Of a stretch of 45,698 bases of DNA, positions 17,307-26,039 are shown piece by piece (position 1 is the first letter of the stretch; each line of letters starts with the position of its first letter). The notes beneath the pieces were generated by a model. It worked only from the letters and a program-made list of their open reading frames with translations, had not been told where the DNA came from and did no database searches. Made by a program: the position numbers and the translations under genes. Source of the DNA: Gardnerella massiliensis (GTDB lineage: Bacteria > Actinomycetota > Actinomycetes > Actinomycetales > Bifidobacteriaceae); the NCBI RefSeq assembly GCF_003408845.1, contig NZ_LRTV01000001.1, forward strand, positions 613,319 through 659,016. The letters are read 5' to 3'.

Positions 17307-18410
17307 TTAAATCAACAATCCTGAGCGCCCCGCCCAATCGGCGTAGAAAATCATCAACGCCGACAGCACAAACATAAGCTCAATCATCCAGAAACGCACC
17401 ACAACCTTGGTCTCTGTCCAACCTAAAAGTTCAAAATGATGGTGAATAGGAGCCATCTTAAACACGCGCTTATGCGTCAACTTAAAGAAACCAACCTGAA
17501 TAACATCGCTCGCCGCTTCCAAAACAAACAAGCCACCCAAAATAACCGCCAAAAACTCAGTGTGCGTAGCAATAGAAAGTGCCGCAAACAAGCCGCCCAA
17601 AGCTAAGGAACCAGTATCGCCCATAAACACTTGAGCAGGGTTGGAATTAAACCACAAAAAGCCGAAGCACACAACCGCAGCACACACGGCAATAATAGTT
17701 AAGTCGAGAGGATCGGAAACGGCGTAAGAGAAACCAAAATGACCGCCACCGCGCACATGATAACTTTCCCAAAAAGCAATCAAAGCGTAACCGGCGAAAG
17801 CAATCATAGACGAGCCAGTAGCTAAACCGTCAAGACCGTCAGTCAAATTAACCGCATTAGACCAAGCCGCAATAAGGAAATTAACCCAAATAATAAACAC
17901 GACTATGCCAGCAAACTTGCCAAGAACAGAAAAATCAAGGAAAGGACGCTCAATAAAACTCATACCAGCTTGAGCGCTCGCAATACCAGACTGTGTAGGA
18001 AGCAGCAACGCTAACAGCGCGTAAATACTAGCAAAAATAATCTGTCCAATCAGCTTAGCATGCACCGAAAGGCCCAGATTCTGCTTCTTACGAACCTTAG
18101 CAAAATCATCAATAAAACCAAGCAAACCCATGGAAAGCATGGCAAACAGCACAAGAAATGCAGACCAGGAAGGAGTGCGTCCCATTGACAAGTAGCGGTA
18201 CAACGCGGAAGCCGCCCAGCCAACAACCACGGCAAGATTAATAACCACACCGCCCATGGTTGGAGTGCCACGCTTAATAAGATGCGTTTGAGGACCGTCT
18301 TGACGAATATACTGACCGTAGTGCAAACGATGCACCAAACGAATAAGCAGTGGTGTGCCAACAATCGTCACCACGAGCGACACCACGATTCCAACAATAA
18401 GCGCAATCAC
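17307..18410 (-). CDS. mraY: Phospho-N-acetylmuramoyl-pentapeptide transferase MraY
   Basis: 367 residues with about ten membrane segments. It transfers phospho-MurNAc-pentapeptide to undecaprenyl phosphate, giving lipid I. Seen: the family motif GTPTMGG near residue 48, the NAVNLTDGLDGLA active-site segment, the second acidic GDTGSLALGG motif and the APIHHHFELLGW histidine loop. The start is GTG with GGAGG 8 nt upstream. It lies 34 nt after murF and before murD. Confidence 0.97.
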   Translation of the reverse strand: MIALIVGIVVSLVVTIVGTPLLIRLVHRLHYGQYIRQDGPQTHLIKRGTPTMGGVVINLAVVVGWAASALYRYLSMGRTPSWSAFLVLFAMLSMGLLGFIDDFAKVRKKQNLGLSVHAKLIGQIIFASIYALLALLLPTQSGIASAQAGMSFIERPFLDFSVLGKFAGIVVFIIWVNFLIAAWSNAVNLTDGLDGLATGSSMIAFAGYALIAFWESYHVRGGGHFGFSYAVSDPLDLTIIAVCAAVVCFGFLWFNSNPAQVFMGDTGSLALGGLFAALSIATHTEFLAVILGGLFVLEAASDVIQVGFFKLTHKRVFKMAPIHHHFELLGWTETKVVVRFWMIELMFVLSALMIFYADWAGRSGLLI

Positions 18411-18444
18411 CGCTTAAACCTCCGTTTTACTGTTACGCTTGCCT

Positions 18445-20073
18445 TTAGTCTTGTTTGCGAGCAGCACTACCAGCGGGCAGTAATGTTGCCCAACGCTCAG
18501 CCAACACGCTCAAACCTGAAGCATGCGATCCTTTCAATAACACCACGCTACTCGGATGTGCAGCCACCAACTTCCACACTACAGCATCCGCAGCCTCAGC
18601 ACTATGCACAACATGCAACGCATCATCAGCACTAAGGGCCTTATGCTGCCAGTCTTGACGCGCACCGCTCACTATGCACTGGGCAAGATGATCCAATGTT
18701 GCATCAGTTTGCGAACCAACCGCCACCACAGCGTCGACACCGGCATGAGCAACATACGAACCAATCTTCTCATGCAACTCGTCTTCGCTGCCACCAAGTT
18801 CAAGCATAGAACCGAGTACAGCAATACGGAACAGTTGAGAAGAATCACGCCCGTCAGCACGCTCATACGCGCACAAACCGTCAATACCAGCTTTCATGGA
18901 ATCAGGATTTGCATTAAACGAGTCGTCAATAAGCGTGAACTGCTCACCATTGTTATGCACTGTACTCAGCTGCATACGGTGAGGACTAATATGCGCAACT
19001 TGCGAAAGAACGTCAGCAATATTACGAAGATTCATGCCCAGCAAGCGCGCAACATTTGCCGCGGCGAGCGCGTTCATAACATTATGCGCACCCGGCAAAG
19101 CGAGATGCACCTGGACTTGGCAAGTATCATAAGAGTTTTCGCTAGTATTTGAATCCTCGCTAGTATTTGGAGCCGATTTTGCACTAAAATTGCGTTCCGT
19201 AAGAGTAAAAATTGGTTTTCCTAACGAATCCAACGCAATATCGCTAGCGCACAACTGATACTCACCAGCAGCCGCAGATTCCAACAATCCGTCGCTAGTA
19301 TTTTTACCAAACCAACGAGCGTGCTGCTTATCAACCAAATTAGCCATGGCACTAACGCGCGTATCGTCAGCATTCAACACCGCTATGCCATGCGGCACAA
19401 GACCGCGAACAATCTCACTTTTTGCTTGTGCAATACGCTCAACGGAACCAAACTCACCCAAGTGAGCTGTACCTACTTTCAGCACGACAGCAACGTCAGG
19501 AGGAGCAATATTCGTAAGCGCTGCGATTTCGCCAACGTGATTAGCGCCCATCTCCGCCACTAAAAATCGCGTCTTATCGTTCACTTGCAAAGCTGTAAGC
19601 GGCAAACCAATTTCGTTATTAAACGAACCGACAGGAGCCACCGTTTCCCCAATAGTGCTCAGCAGAGCATGCAACATATCTTTCGTAGTTGTTTTACCAA
19701 CTGAACCCGTAATACCAACAATCGTAAACGGATTATCGGAAGCACGACGAAGACGCAAATTATATTGCGCAAGCAACCCCAACGCTTCAACGCAATTATT
19801 CACCACAATCTGCGCTATATCTACGCCGTCAACAATATGCTCAACAATAGCAGCAACAGCGCCGGAATTCTGCGCACTGGAAACATAATCGTGCCCATCT
19901 ACGCGCTCACCAACCATTGCCACAAAAACAGAACCTTGCTTAACTTGACGAGAGTCGCTACACGCCGAAGTTACAGTATCGTCAGCATTGCCGCCACTAA
20001 GCTCTCCATTCACCGCTTTCGCAATATCGCCAACGGTCATCGGCATCATGTGAACATAATCCACAAAACTCAT
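18445..20073 (-). CDS. murF: UDP-MurNAc-tripeptide--D-alanyl-D-alanine ligase
   Basis: 542 residues. It adds D-Ala-D-Ala to complete the UDP-MurNAc pentapeptide. Seen: an N-terminal Mur domain with CSDSRQVKQGSVFVAMVGERVDGHDY (38-63), the P-loop GSVGKTTTK (123-131), and the EMGANHVGEI and DDSFNANPDSM motifs. An insert of about 25 Ser/Asn/Glu-rich residues (with SEDSNTSENS) lies in the middle domain. GGAGG is close upstream of the ATG. Unlike the murE-like neighbour, all catalytic motifs are present. Confidence 0.96.
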   Translation of the reverse strand: MSFVDYVHMMPMTVGDIAKAVNGELSGGNADDTVTSACSDSRQVKQGSVFVAMVGERVDGHDYVSSAQNSGAVAAIVEHIVDGVDIAQIVVNNCVEALGLLAQYNLRLRRASDNPFTIVGITGSVGKTTTKDMLHALLSTIGETVAPVGSFNNEIGLPLTALQVNDKTRFLVAEMGANHVGEIAALTNIAPPDVAVVLKVGTAHLGEFGSVERIAQAKSEIVRGLVPHGIAVLNADDTRVSAMANLVDKQHARWFGKNTSDGLLESAAAGEYQLCASDIALDSLGKPIFTLTERNFSAKSAPNTSEDSNTSENSYDTCQVQVHLALPGAHNVMNALAAANVARLLGMNLRNIADVLSQVAHISPHRMQLSTVHNNGEQFTLIDDSFNANPDSMKAGIDGLCAYERADGRDSSQLFRIAVLGSMLELGGSEDELHEKIGSYVAHAGVDAVVAVGSQTDATLDHLAQCIVSGARQDWQHKALSADDALHVVHSAEAADAVVWKLVAAHPSSVVLLKGSHASGLSVLAERWATLLPAGSAARKQD

Positions 20074-20147
20074 ACATCCTCCAAACTACAAACTCACACG
20101 ACTTGCACAGCAACTATGCGTGCAACAAAATCGCGAAATTACATATA

Positions 20148-21356
20148 CTAACGCAACTCGTGAGAAACTCGCAACGCACTTTTAATGGTTCCCCGACGCA
20201 CGCCAGCAGCCAACACCATTGCAATAGACAAGGAAAGGTGTCGGTGCACATCTTTGCCACCAATTTGATCAGCTAAAGCAGCTAATTCGTCGGAATCGGC
20301 TGAACGGGTGACGCAATACGCGTGATCCCTGCTGCAAAAACCGTAGCGTTGACGCAAAGAATAAAAACTCATGGTTGGAGCAGCTGGCGGCAAATCGAGC
20401 AGAGAAGTGGTAGTTGTCAGTGCCGCAACTGCAGGTAATGTGTCAGAAGAAACTTTTTCGACTTGGGAATCACCGCTTGGTTGAGAGGCGCTTTCCACAG
20501 AAGCAGACGCGGCCTGAGAAGCAGTAGGCTCGGCTTGCGCAGAATCAACAGTCGAAGAATTAGATTGGGAAGAAGTAGACGGCTCAGTTGGTGTAAGCTG
20601 CACGGTTGGAACAGGAGGTACGGCCGAAACTGGCGCTTTTAATGAAAGCTGCTCAGTCGCCCTAGTATTCGCTGTTGCGTATCCAGACGAAGATGCATCC
20701 TCTGCTGCGCGATGCGTCTGCTCAGCACCCAACACATCAATATTTACTGACTGTAACGCATTCTTCGACAGCGTCGCCGAATTTAACGCAATAACAACGG
20801 CCGCCGCACCGTCTTCCACGCAAACCGACAGCACATGCTGCACGTCGGCAATATGAAGCGGATACTGCAACGACAACTCACGCTGCAAAGAACTCGAACC
20901 AGCGTCGCTAATAATGCCAACTGGATTGCCAAGCATGTGCAAAAAGTCAGCCAAACGAATCACGTTAGCATGAATATCGTCGTCGTCATCACCAGCAACA
21001 GCAAAAGTTGCAACGCACGAAGAAGGGTCCGCATTAATATCGCAAGCAAGTTTCCCAAGAGCCACTGGATTCACCGACGAAACCAGCAAAGGCATCCCCA
21101 ATTCCGCAGCCTCAGAACGCAACTCCGGAGTCACCAACGCAGCATAAGCACCTGCATCGCGCGCAGCCTCAAGCTGACGGCGATCAATATGGCCAATCGG
21201 CACATACAAGCAGCCTGGCCTCACCTTACGCACATCGTGAGCAATCGAAGTAATAGTTACGTCCGCAGCGAAAGCCGGCACTACTTCAAAACCGTAGTTT
21301 TTAGCAGCAAAACCTAACGTAACCCTAGTTCTTGAATATTCATCAACCGCGTTCAT
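20148..21356 (-). CDS. MurE-like protein lacking ATP-binding and catalytic motifs
   Basis: 402 residues in the murE position between ftsI and murF. Residues 34-110 resemble the MurE N-terminal domain (ITSIAHDVRKVRPGCLYVPIG, then DRRQLEAARDAGAYAALV). The alignment continues into the central domain, but the expected GTNGKTT P-loop is replaced by GDDDDDI (122-128). DVQHVL (171-176) matches the DVQHEL segment of MurE as I recall it, and the catalytic EVSSHG that follows has become ALNSAT (190-195). Residues 212-325 are a Ser/Thr/Pro/Glu-rich linker. Residues 330-402 form a compact C-terminal part I cannot place. It cannot be a working ligase. A structural or regulatory role in the Mur/Fts complex is a guess. 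Confidence 0.75.
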   Translation of the reverse strand: MNAVDEYSRTRVTLGFAAKNYGFEVVPAFAADVTITSIAHDVRKVRPGCLYVPIGHIDRRQLEAARDAGAYAALVTPELRSEAAELGMPLLVSSVNPVALGKLACDINADPSSCVATFAVAGDDDDDIHANVIRLADFLHMLGNPVGIISDAGSSSLQRELSLQYPLHIADVQHVLSVCVEDGAAAVVIALNSATLSKNALQSVNIDVLGAEQTHRAAEDASSSGYATANTRATEQLSLKAPVSAVPPVPTVQLTPTEPSTSSQSNSSTVDSAQAEPTASQAASASVESASQPSGDSQVEKVSSDTLPAVAALTTTTSLLDLPPAAPTMSFYSLRQRYGFCSRDHAYCVTRSADSDELAALADQIGGKDVHRHLSLSIAMVLAAGVRRGTIKSALRVSHELR

Positions 21357-21420
21357 CTAACACCCTACTTCGTTACTATAGCAGCACTGCTGACGTGGAC
21401 TAACGCAAACGCACTCACTG

Positions 21421-23262
21421 TCACCAATTAATTGGGGCTGGATTCGTGCGAGGAGCGGAAGCTGGAATATCATACTTTTGCATAAGAAACTCGCCAATTG
21501 CCTTGAACAGTGGGCCTGCCGTTACAGCACCATACACACCTTGAGGATCATGCAACACAACCGTAATCACGAAACGAGGATTATCCGCAGGAATGGCACC
21601 AGACCAGTCGCTGATATTCGAGGTGAGCTTGCCGTCAGGACCAGCAACCTCAGCGGTACCACTTTTTGCAGCAACGCGATAACCATCTATAGCAGTGTAA
21701 TTATGGTAGTGGTCGCCTGAATTCTCCAAAGCGTTCATCATGTCGGCCGCAACGCTCTCATCCAAAACTCGCGTTGCCTCCGGACGTTTAGATTTGGTCA
21801 CATGACCGTTAGAATCTATAACAGACTTCACTAAGGTTTGACGTAACTTAACACCTTTATTTGCAATAGTCGCCATAGCGTTCGTAATTTGCAAAGCGTT
21901 CACAGCATAACCCTGACCAAACAGTACCGTTTCCTTCTTACGGCCATCCCACGATTCCAAGCTAGGAAGCAGACCACGAGATTCACCCTGCAAATTCAAG
22001 CCGGAATACCGTCCTAAACCAAACTTAGCGATGTATTCGTAACGCTTATCAACCGGGTAAGTTTCACCGGCCATAATCATACCGACGTTGGAAGATTCCG
22101 CTAGAATGCCAGCAAGAGTCAAGTTTTCTGCGCCGTGATCGAGTGCGTCATGGTAACGCTGACCATTCTTAACAATAGAGTTAGGAACAACAAAGCGATC
22201 GCTCAGCTTACGCGCTCTCGTTTGCAACATACCCGCCAAAGCAAAAGCCTTTCCAATAGAACCAGGCTCAAATGTTTGGCTCACCGCACGAGAAACATTC
22301 AGCTTAGCTTCAGTGCTGCCAGCGGTAATATCGTCCGTATCTTCCAAAGCGAGAATCTCACCAGTGTGCACGTCCTGCACAACAGCAATACCCCACTTTG
22401 CTTTATACTTTTCCTTACCGTCGAGAAGCACTTTCTTAACGTACCAATCCACGTCGCTATCAATAGTGAGCTTAATATCACTACCGTTTACCGCAGGCTT
22501 ATATTCGGTAACAGTGCCCGGAATCTTTTCGTTTCCAGCATTATTGCCTTGGTAGCGCTGGTAACCGTCCACGCCGTTCAATGTTGAATCGTGCGCAAGC
22601 TCAAGTCCCGTAACACCAACCTCACCTCTACGGTTTTTCACATCCTTACGATTCACTTCATCTGCACTGGTGACGGCACCAATAAGCGAACCAAGAATTG
22701 GTCCACTCGAATACACGCGCTCACTACTTTCTTCTGCATAAATGCAGCCAGACAAATTCAACTTATCAATAGCACGTTTCACTTCTGGAGTAACGTTGCG
22801 CTTAAGTAAAGCGTAACGGCCAACACCAGCCAACTTCCCGCCAATTTCAACAGAGCTCATATGCAGCAGCGGAGCAAGAAGACGAGCAACCGCCACAGCG
22901 CCCGTACCTTCAACCGGCTTACCATTGAGAATATGACAGTTATGCTCGGTCTGTTTCGTGCAAGGAGTAGGTTTAAAAGCTTGAGCATTCAACGGGTCGC
23001 CAATAATGTTGTAACGCTCAACACTCTGTGCCAAAACGGCGCCGTTCGCGTCGAGAATACGACCGCGACGAGCAAGAATTGGGCGCACGCGACTACGCTC
23101 AGCCTGCGCTGCCTGTGCGGTAGAACGTGCGTTAATCAGCTGGATAAAACTGAGCTTTACAATTGCGCACGAAGCGAGAATTGCAAAAACTATAGCGATA
23201 ACAGTGCATTTGCTTACAAATGTCTGCTGCTGGGCGAAACGTTGTTTGATTAAGTGGCGCAT
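21421..23262 (-). CDS. ftsI: Septal class B penicillin-binding protein FtsI (PBP3)
   Basis: 613 residues. Transpeptidase that crosslinks septal peptidoglycan with FtsW. Order: a short cytoplasmic N-terminus, one membrane anchor (about 20-43), the PBP dimerisation domain with the ARRGRILDANG motif, then the transpeptidase with SxxK as SIGK (335-338), SSN (390-392) and KSG (533-535). No C-terminal PASTA domain is present. The ATG overlaps the stop of ftsL (TGATG) and has AGGAG 8 nt upstream; a TTG one codon earlier is less likely. Confidence 0.95.
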   Translation of the reverse strand: MRHLIKQRFAQQQTFVSKCTVIAIVFAILASCAIVKLSFIQLINARSTAQAAQAERSRVRPILARRGRILDANGAVLAQSVERYNIIGDPLNAQAFKPTPCTKQTEHNCHILNGKPVEGTGAVAVARLLAPLLHMSSVEIGGKLAGVGRYALLKRNVTPEVKRAIDKLNLSGCIYAEESSERVYSSGPILGSLIGAVTSADEVNRKDVKNRRGEVGVTGLELAHDSTLNGVDGYQRYQGNNAGNEKIPGTVTEYKPAVNGSDIKLTIDSDVDWYVKKVLLDGKEKYKAKWGIAVVQDVHTGEILALEDTDDITAGSTEAKLNVSRAVSQTFEPGSIGKAFALAGMLQTRARKLSDRFVVPNSIVKNGQRYHDALDHGAENLTLAGILAESSNVGMIMAGETYPVDKRYEYIAKFGLGRYSGLNLQGESRGLLPSLESWDGRKKETVLFGQGYAVNALQITNAMATIANKGVKLRQTLVKSVIDSNGHVTKSKRPEATRVLDESVAADMMNALENSGDHYHNYTAIDGYRVAAKSGTAEVAGPDGKLTSNISDWSGAIPADNPRFVITVVLHDPQGVYGAVTAGPLFKAIGEFLMQKYDIPASAPRTNPAPINW

Positions 23263-23909
23263 CAATGTTTCTCCTGTATTGCTGATTGTTGTTGGTTTTG
23301 ATTGTTTTGATTGCTTTGTTGGCTTTGTTGGCTTTGCTGGCTTTGATTGCTTTGGCTACTTTGGCTGCTTTGGCTGCTTTGTTGCGAAGATTGCTGCTTT
23401 TCGTCGTGACGATCCGCTTTCTTACGCTCAGCTTCACCATTCTTACGTTTCGCAGCGTAATCACTTAAGTCAATCGCAATAGAACCCTGTTGCGGAACCA
23501 TACCCATTTCTTGAGCCTTCGCAGGAAGTTCAGCTTCAAGCGTGTCGAGCTTAGCCTGCGTAGTTTCAACGTCTTGACGCAACCGCGCAATACGAGACTG
23601 TACGGCAGTCTGTTCAAAAGAAATCTCAGCCATTTGCGTACGAAGCATAAGGGATGACAACAACGTCACAACCATAAAAATCACGATAATAACGCAATTA
23701 ATAAGCGGAACCTTACGCGTATTACTCCAAGCCATAACCCGATGGAAACGCTCAGAAACACTCGAAGCGTGAGCCTTACCTGCTTGAAAAGCTGAAGTAA
23801 CTGAATTATGCGAATAATCTTTACGAGTTGCGGCATCTTTCACACGACCAGCCGGAGCTGAAGCAGACGAAGTTGAACGCAAAACACGACTTTTCATGCC
23901 AATAACCAT
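23262..23909 (-). CDS. ftsL: FtsL-like divisome protein
   Basis: 215 residues. Bitopic: a cytoplasmic N-terminus of 66 residues, one membrane segment (67-89) and an extracytoplasmic coiled coil (about 92-130), the FtsL/FtsB layout, in the ftsL slot between rsmH and ftsI. The C-terminal tail (171-215) is almost only Gln, Ser and Asn, coded by 9- and 12-bp repeats (23285-23400) that may change in length. The start at 23909 has AAGGAG within the end of rsmH. It overlaps ftsI. FtsL would activate FtsWI synthesis together with FtsQ. The call rests on topology and position, since this family has little sequence conservation. Confidence 0.82.
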   Translation of the reverse strand: MVIGMKSRVLRSTSSASAPAGRVKDAATRKDYSHNSVTSAFQAGKAHASSVSERFHRVMAWSNTRKVPLINCVIIVIFMVVTLLSSLMLRTQMAEISFEQTAVQSRIARLRQDVETTQAKLDTLEAELPAKAQEMGMVPQQGSIAIDLSDYAAKRKNGEAERKKADRHDEKQQSSQQSSQSSQSSQSNQSQQSQQSQQSNQNNQNQQQSAIQEKH

Positions 23910-23910
23910 G

Positions 23911-24954
23911 TCAGCGCACCTCCTTTTGAGATGCTCTGCCAGCAGCATCCTCAAGTCGAGCAATCCAACGATGAGGAATAGGACGAACCAACTCAACAGC
24001 GCGCAAACGCACAGAAGAAGAACGCGTATTACGCGCCAATTCTTCTTTCGAAGCCTTCAACGCACCCCGAGTAAGTGCCGCAAAGAACGGCTGCGCATCG
24101 TCAGGAACTACCGGCATATTCGCAGGAACGTCAACCGTTAAGCCCTGGCTCATAAAACGCTTTACTGTAGTATCTTCTAACGAATGGTAAGACTCCACTA
24201 CAAGACGACCATGCGTACGTAAGTGCAATGCAATCTTAGGAAGCGTACGCTGAAGCTTATCTAATTCGCCATTAACTTCGATGCGCAACGCTTGGAACAC
24301 ACGTTTTGCAGGATTACCTGTAGCACGATGAGCTTTAGGAATAACGTCGTCAACTAATCGCACAAGCTGACCGGAAGTAGTAAACGGCTGGGACTGACGC
24401 GCCTCAACAATACGACGCGCAATAAGCGATGCGAAACGTTCCTGTCCATACTCGCGGAAAATCTTAGCTAACTCACGAACGTCGTAAGTTGCCAAAATAG
24501 TTGCAGCAGTAACAGATTGCGTGGTATCCATGCGCATGTCGAGAGCAGTATCGTGCGAATACGAAAAACCACGATCAGCCTCATCGATTTGCAAACTTGA
24601 AAGACCTAAATCCATAAAAGCGGCGTCAATGCCGTCGATATGGTTCTCGCGAAGCACCTCGTCGATGTCGTCAAAGGCAGCATGCGCCGGAATAAAACGC
24701 TGCTCGAGCCCTTCACTACGCATGCGCTCAGTCGCCAACGCAAGTGCTTCAGCATCGCGATCGATTCCAATAAGCGTGGCGGAAGGTGCCGCCTTCAAAA
24801 AAGCGGTGGCGTGGCCGGCAAGACCAAGCGTGCAATCCACCACGATTGAGCCTTCATGCTGCAAAGCGGGAGTGACTAAATCGACACAATCTTGCAATAA
24901 TACTGGCGCATGAATGGAGGTAATAGCGGTAATATCAGTCTTCACATCAGCCAT
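23911..24954 (-). CDS. rsmH: 16S rRNA (cytosine-1402-N4)-methyltransferase RsmH
   Basis: 347 residues. It methylates N4 of C1402 in the 30S P site using S-adenosylmethionine. Seen: HAPVLLQDCVDL at the N-terminus, the SAM motif VDCTLGLAGH, GIDRDAEAL, and the conserved AAFMDLGLSSLQIDEADRGFSY and YHSLEDTTVKRF segments. The ATG overlaps the mraZ stop (TGATG). A GTG one codon earlier is also possible. The 3' end carries the ribosome site of ftsL. Confidence 0.96.
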   Translation of the reverse strand: MADVKTDITAITSIHAPVLLQDCVDLVTPALQHEGSIVVDCTLGLAGHATAFLKAAPSATLIGIDRDAEALALATERMRSEGLEQRFIPAHAAFDDIDEVLRENHIDGIDAAFMDLGLSSLQIDEADRGFSYSHDTALDMRMDTTQSVTAATILATYDVRELAKIFREYGQERFASLIARRIVEARQSQPFTTSGQLVRLVDDVIPKAHRATGNPAKRVFQALRIEVNGELDKLQRTLPKIALHLRTHGRLVVESYHSLEDTTVKRFMSQGLTVDVPANMPVVPDDAQPFFAALTRGALKASKEELARNTRSSSVRLRAVELVRPIPHRWIARLEDAAGRASQKEVR

Positions 24955-25826
24955 CACATCACCGCCGGAAGTACATCGTCGGCAATATCCGCATAACCTT
25001 GCTCACGATCCGCAAGATATGCTTCCCAAGCCGACTTATTCCAAATTTCCGCGCGCGTACCAACACCAATAACAACTATTTCGTCACCTAAACTGGCGTA
25101 ATCTCTGAGCATTGGCGGCACAACAATGCGACCTTGTTTATCCGGCTCCTCGTCAACCGCTCCAGAAAGAAACACGCGTAAATAATCGCGAGCGGACTTA
25201 TTGCTCATAGAAGTGTGCTGGATTTGAGCGGTCATGCGCTGAAACTCAACCATAGGAAGTACGTAAACGCAACGTTCCTGCCCGCGAGCCATCACAAAAC
25301 CGCCGCCAAGTTGCGCACGGAATTTTGCCGGCAACGCAACACGGCCTTTATCGTCAATTTTCGGAGCATAAGTACCGAGCAAAATAGGGGTTTGCAGTTG
25401 GGAGACGGATTGCACTACGGGTTGCTGCATTACAGGCTGCATTACAGGCTGCGCAATTCCGGGCTGGACAGATGTCATAGGCATAGTTGTGCACTGAGCA
25501 GCTTGATTAACCACGGCAGAAGGAGATGAGTAAGAAGCCGAGGTTGGCACTTGCTGTTGCAGCGAGGACATTGCAGTTGGTTGCGTTGCGTTTGGCACAG
25601 CATAATAAACCTGATTAATTGGCTGATTAATTGGCTGATTGAGCTGCGCCTGAATAGGCTGAGAATATGATTGCTGCGGAATTTGCGCCGACACCGACCC
25701 TTGCAGTGGCATCTGCGTAGGTTGGGAAACGTTTGATTCTGCAGTCGATTGAGCCGGATTTTGGCAACGCTGAGATGAAGTATTGGCTTGATTTTGCGGT
25801 TGCTCTTGAGCAGCACGACGCACCAT
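24954..25826 (-). CDS. mraZ: MraZ transcriptional regulator with long N-terminal extension
   Basis: 290 residues, twice the usual 143-150. Residues 147-290 are a complete MraZ: two SpoVT/AbrB-like halves with TYAPKIDDKGRVALPAKFR and EEPDKQGRIVVPPMLRDYASL. The first 146 residues are low in complexity, rich in Gln, Pro, Ser, Asn and Val, with small repeats (NQPINQPINQ, PVMQPVMQQPVV). The start at 25826 is supported by AAGGAGG 6 nt upstream, and the frame is open throughout, so the extension looks genuine. MraZ represses its own operon in E. coli by binding repeated TGGGN boxes; such boxes lie just upstream here. It is the first gene of the dcw cluster. Confidence 0.93.
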   Translation of the reverse strand: MVRRAAQEQPQNQANTSSQRCQNPAQSTAESNVSQPTQMPLQGSVSAQIPQQSYSQPIQAQLNQPINQPINQVYYAVPNATQPTAMSSLQQQVPTSASYSSPSAVVNQAAQCTTMPMTSVQPGIAQPVMQPVMQQPVVQSVSQLQTPILLGTYAPKIDDKGRVALPAKFRAQLGGGFVMARGQERCVYVLPMVEFQRMTAQIQHTSMSNKSARDYLRVFLSGAVDEEPDKQGRIVVPPMLRDYASLGDEIVVIGVGTRAEIWNKSAWEAYLADREQGYADIADDVLPAVM

Positions 25827-25873
25827 ACTCCACCTCCTTAACTCAACATGCACTATGCCGTATGCACATTACT

Positions 25874-25950
25874 CACCACTCTACCCCATTTCTCCCCAAA
25901 AATCCCCACTTTTTACAAAATTAACCACAAAATTACTAAAAATCGGCAAA
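25874..25950 (-). promoter_or_regulatory. MraZ operator (four boxes) and candidate dcw promoter
   Basis: On the minus strand TGGGG occurs three times and TGGTG once, each separated by exactly 5 nt (plus-strand starts 25904, 25894, 25884 and 25874). This matches the known MraZ-binding repeats TGGGN-N5-TGGGN-N5-TGGGN. Just upstream are TTGCCG (25944-25949) and GTTAAT (25920-25925) with an 18-bp spacer, a weak promoter candidate that would place the start point right before the boxes. The operator is well supported, the promoter less so. Confidence 0.8.
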
Positions 25951-26039
25951 ACGCTGCACACGCAAAACAATACAAAAGGAATCAAACTGCTTTAATAACA
26001 AACAAACACAACGCTCGCTCTGTCAAAGCGCAAACGAAA
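25951..26039. other. AT-rich spacer between the dcw promoter and the 52-bp array
   Basis: AT-rich sequence with no gene, hairpin or clear promoter pair that I can support. Confidence 0.5.
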
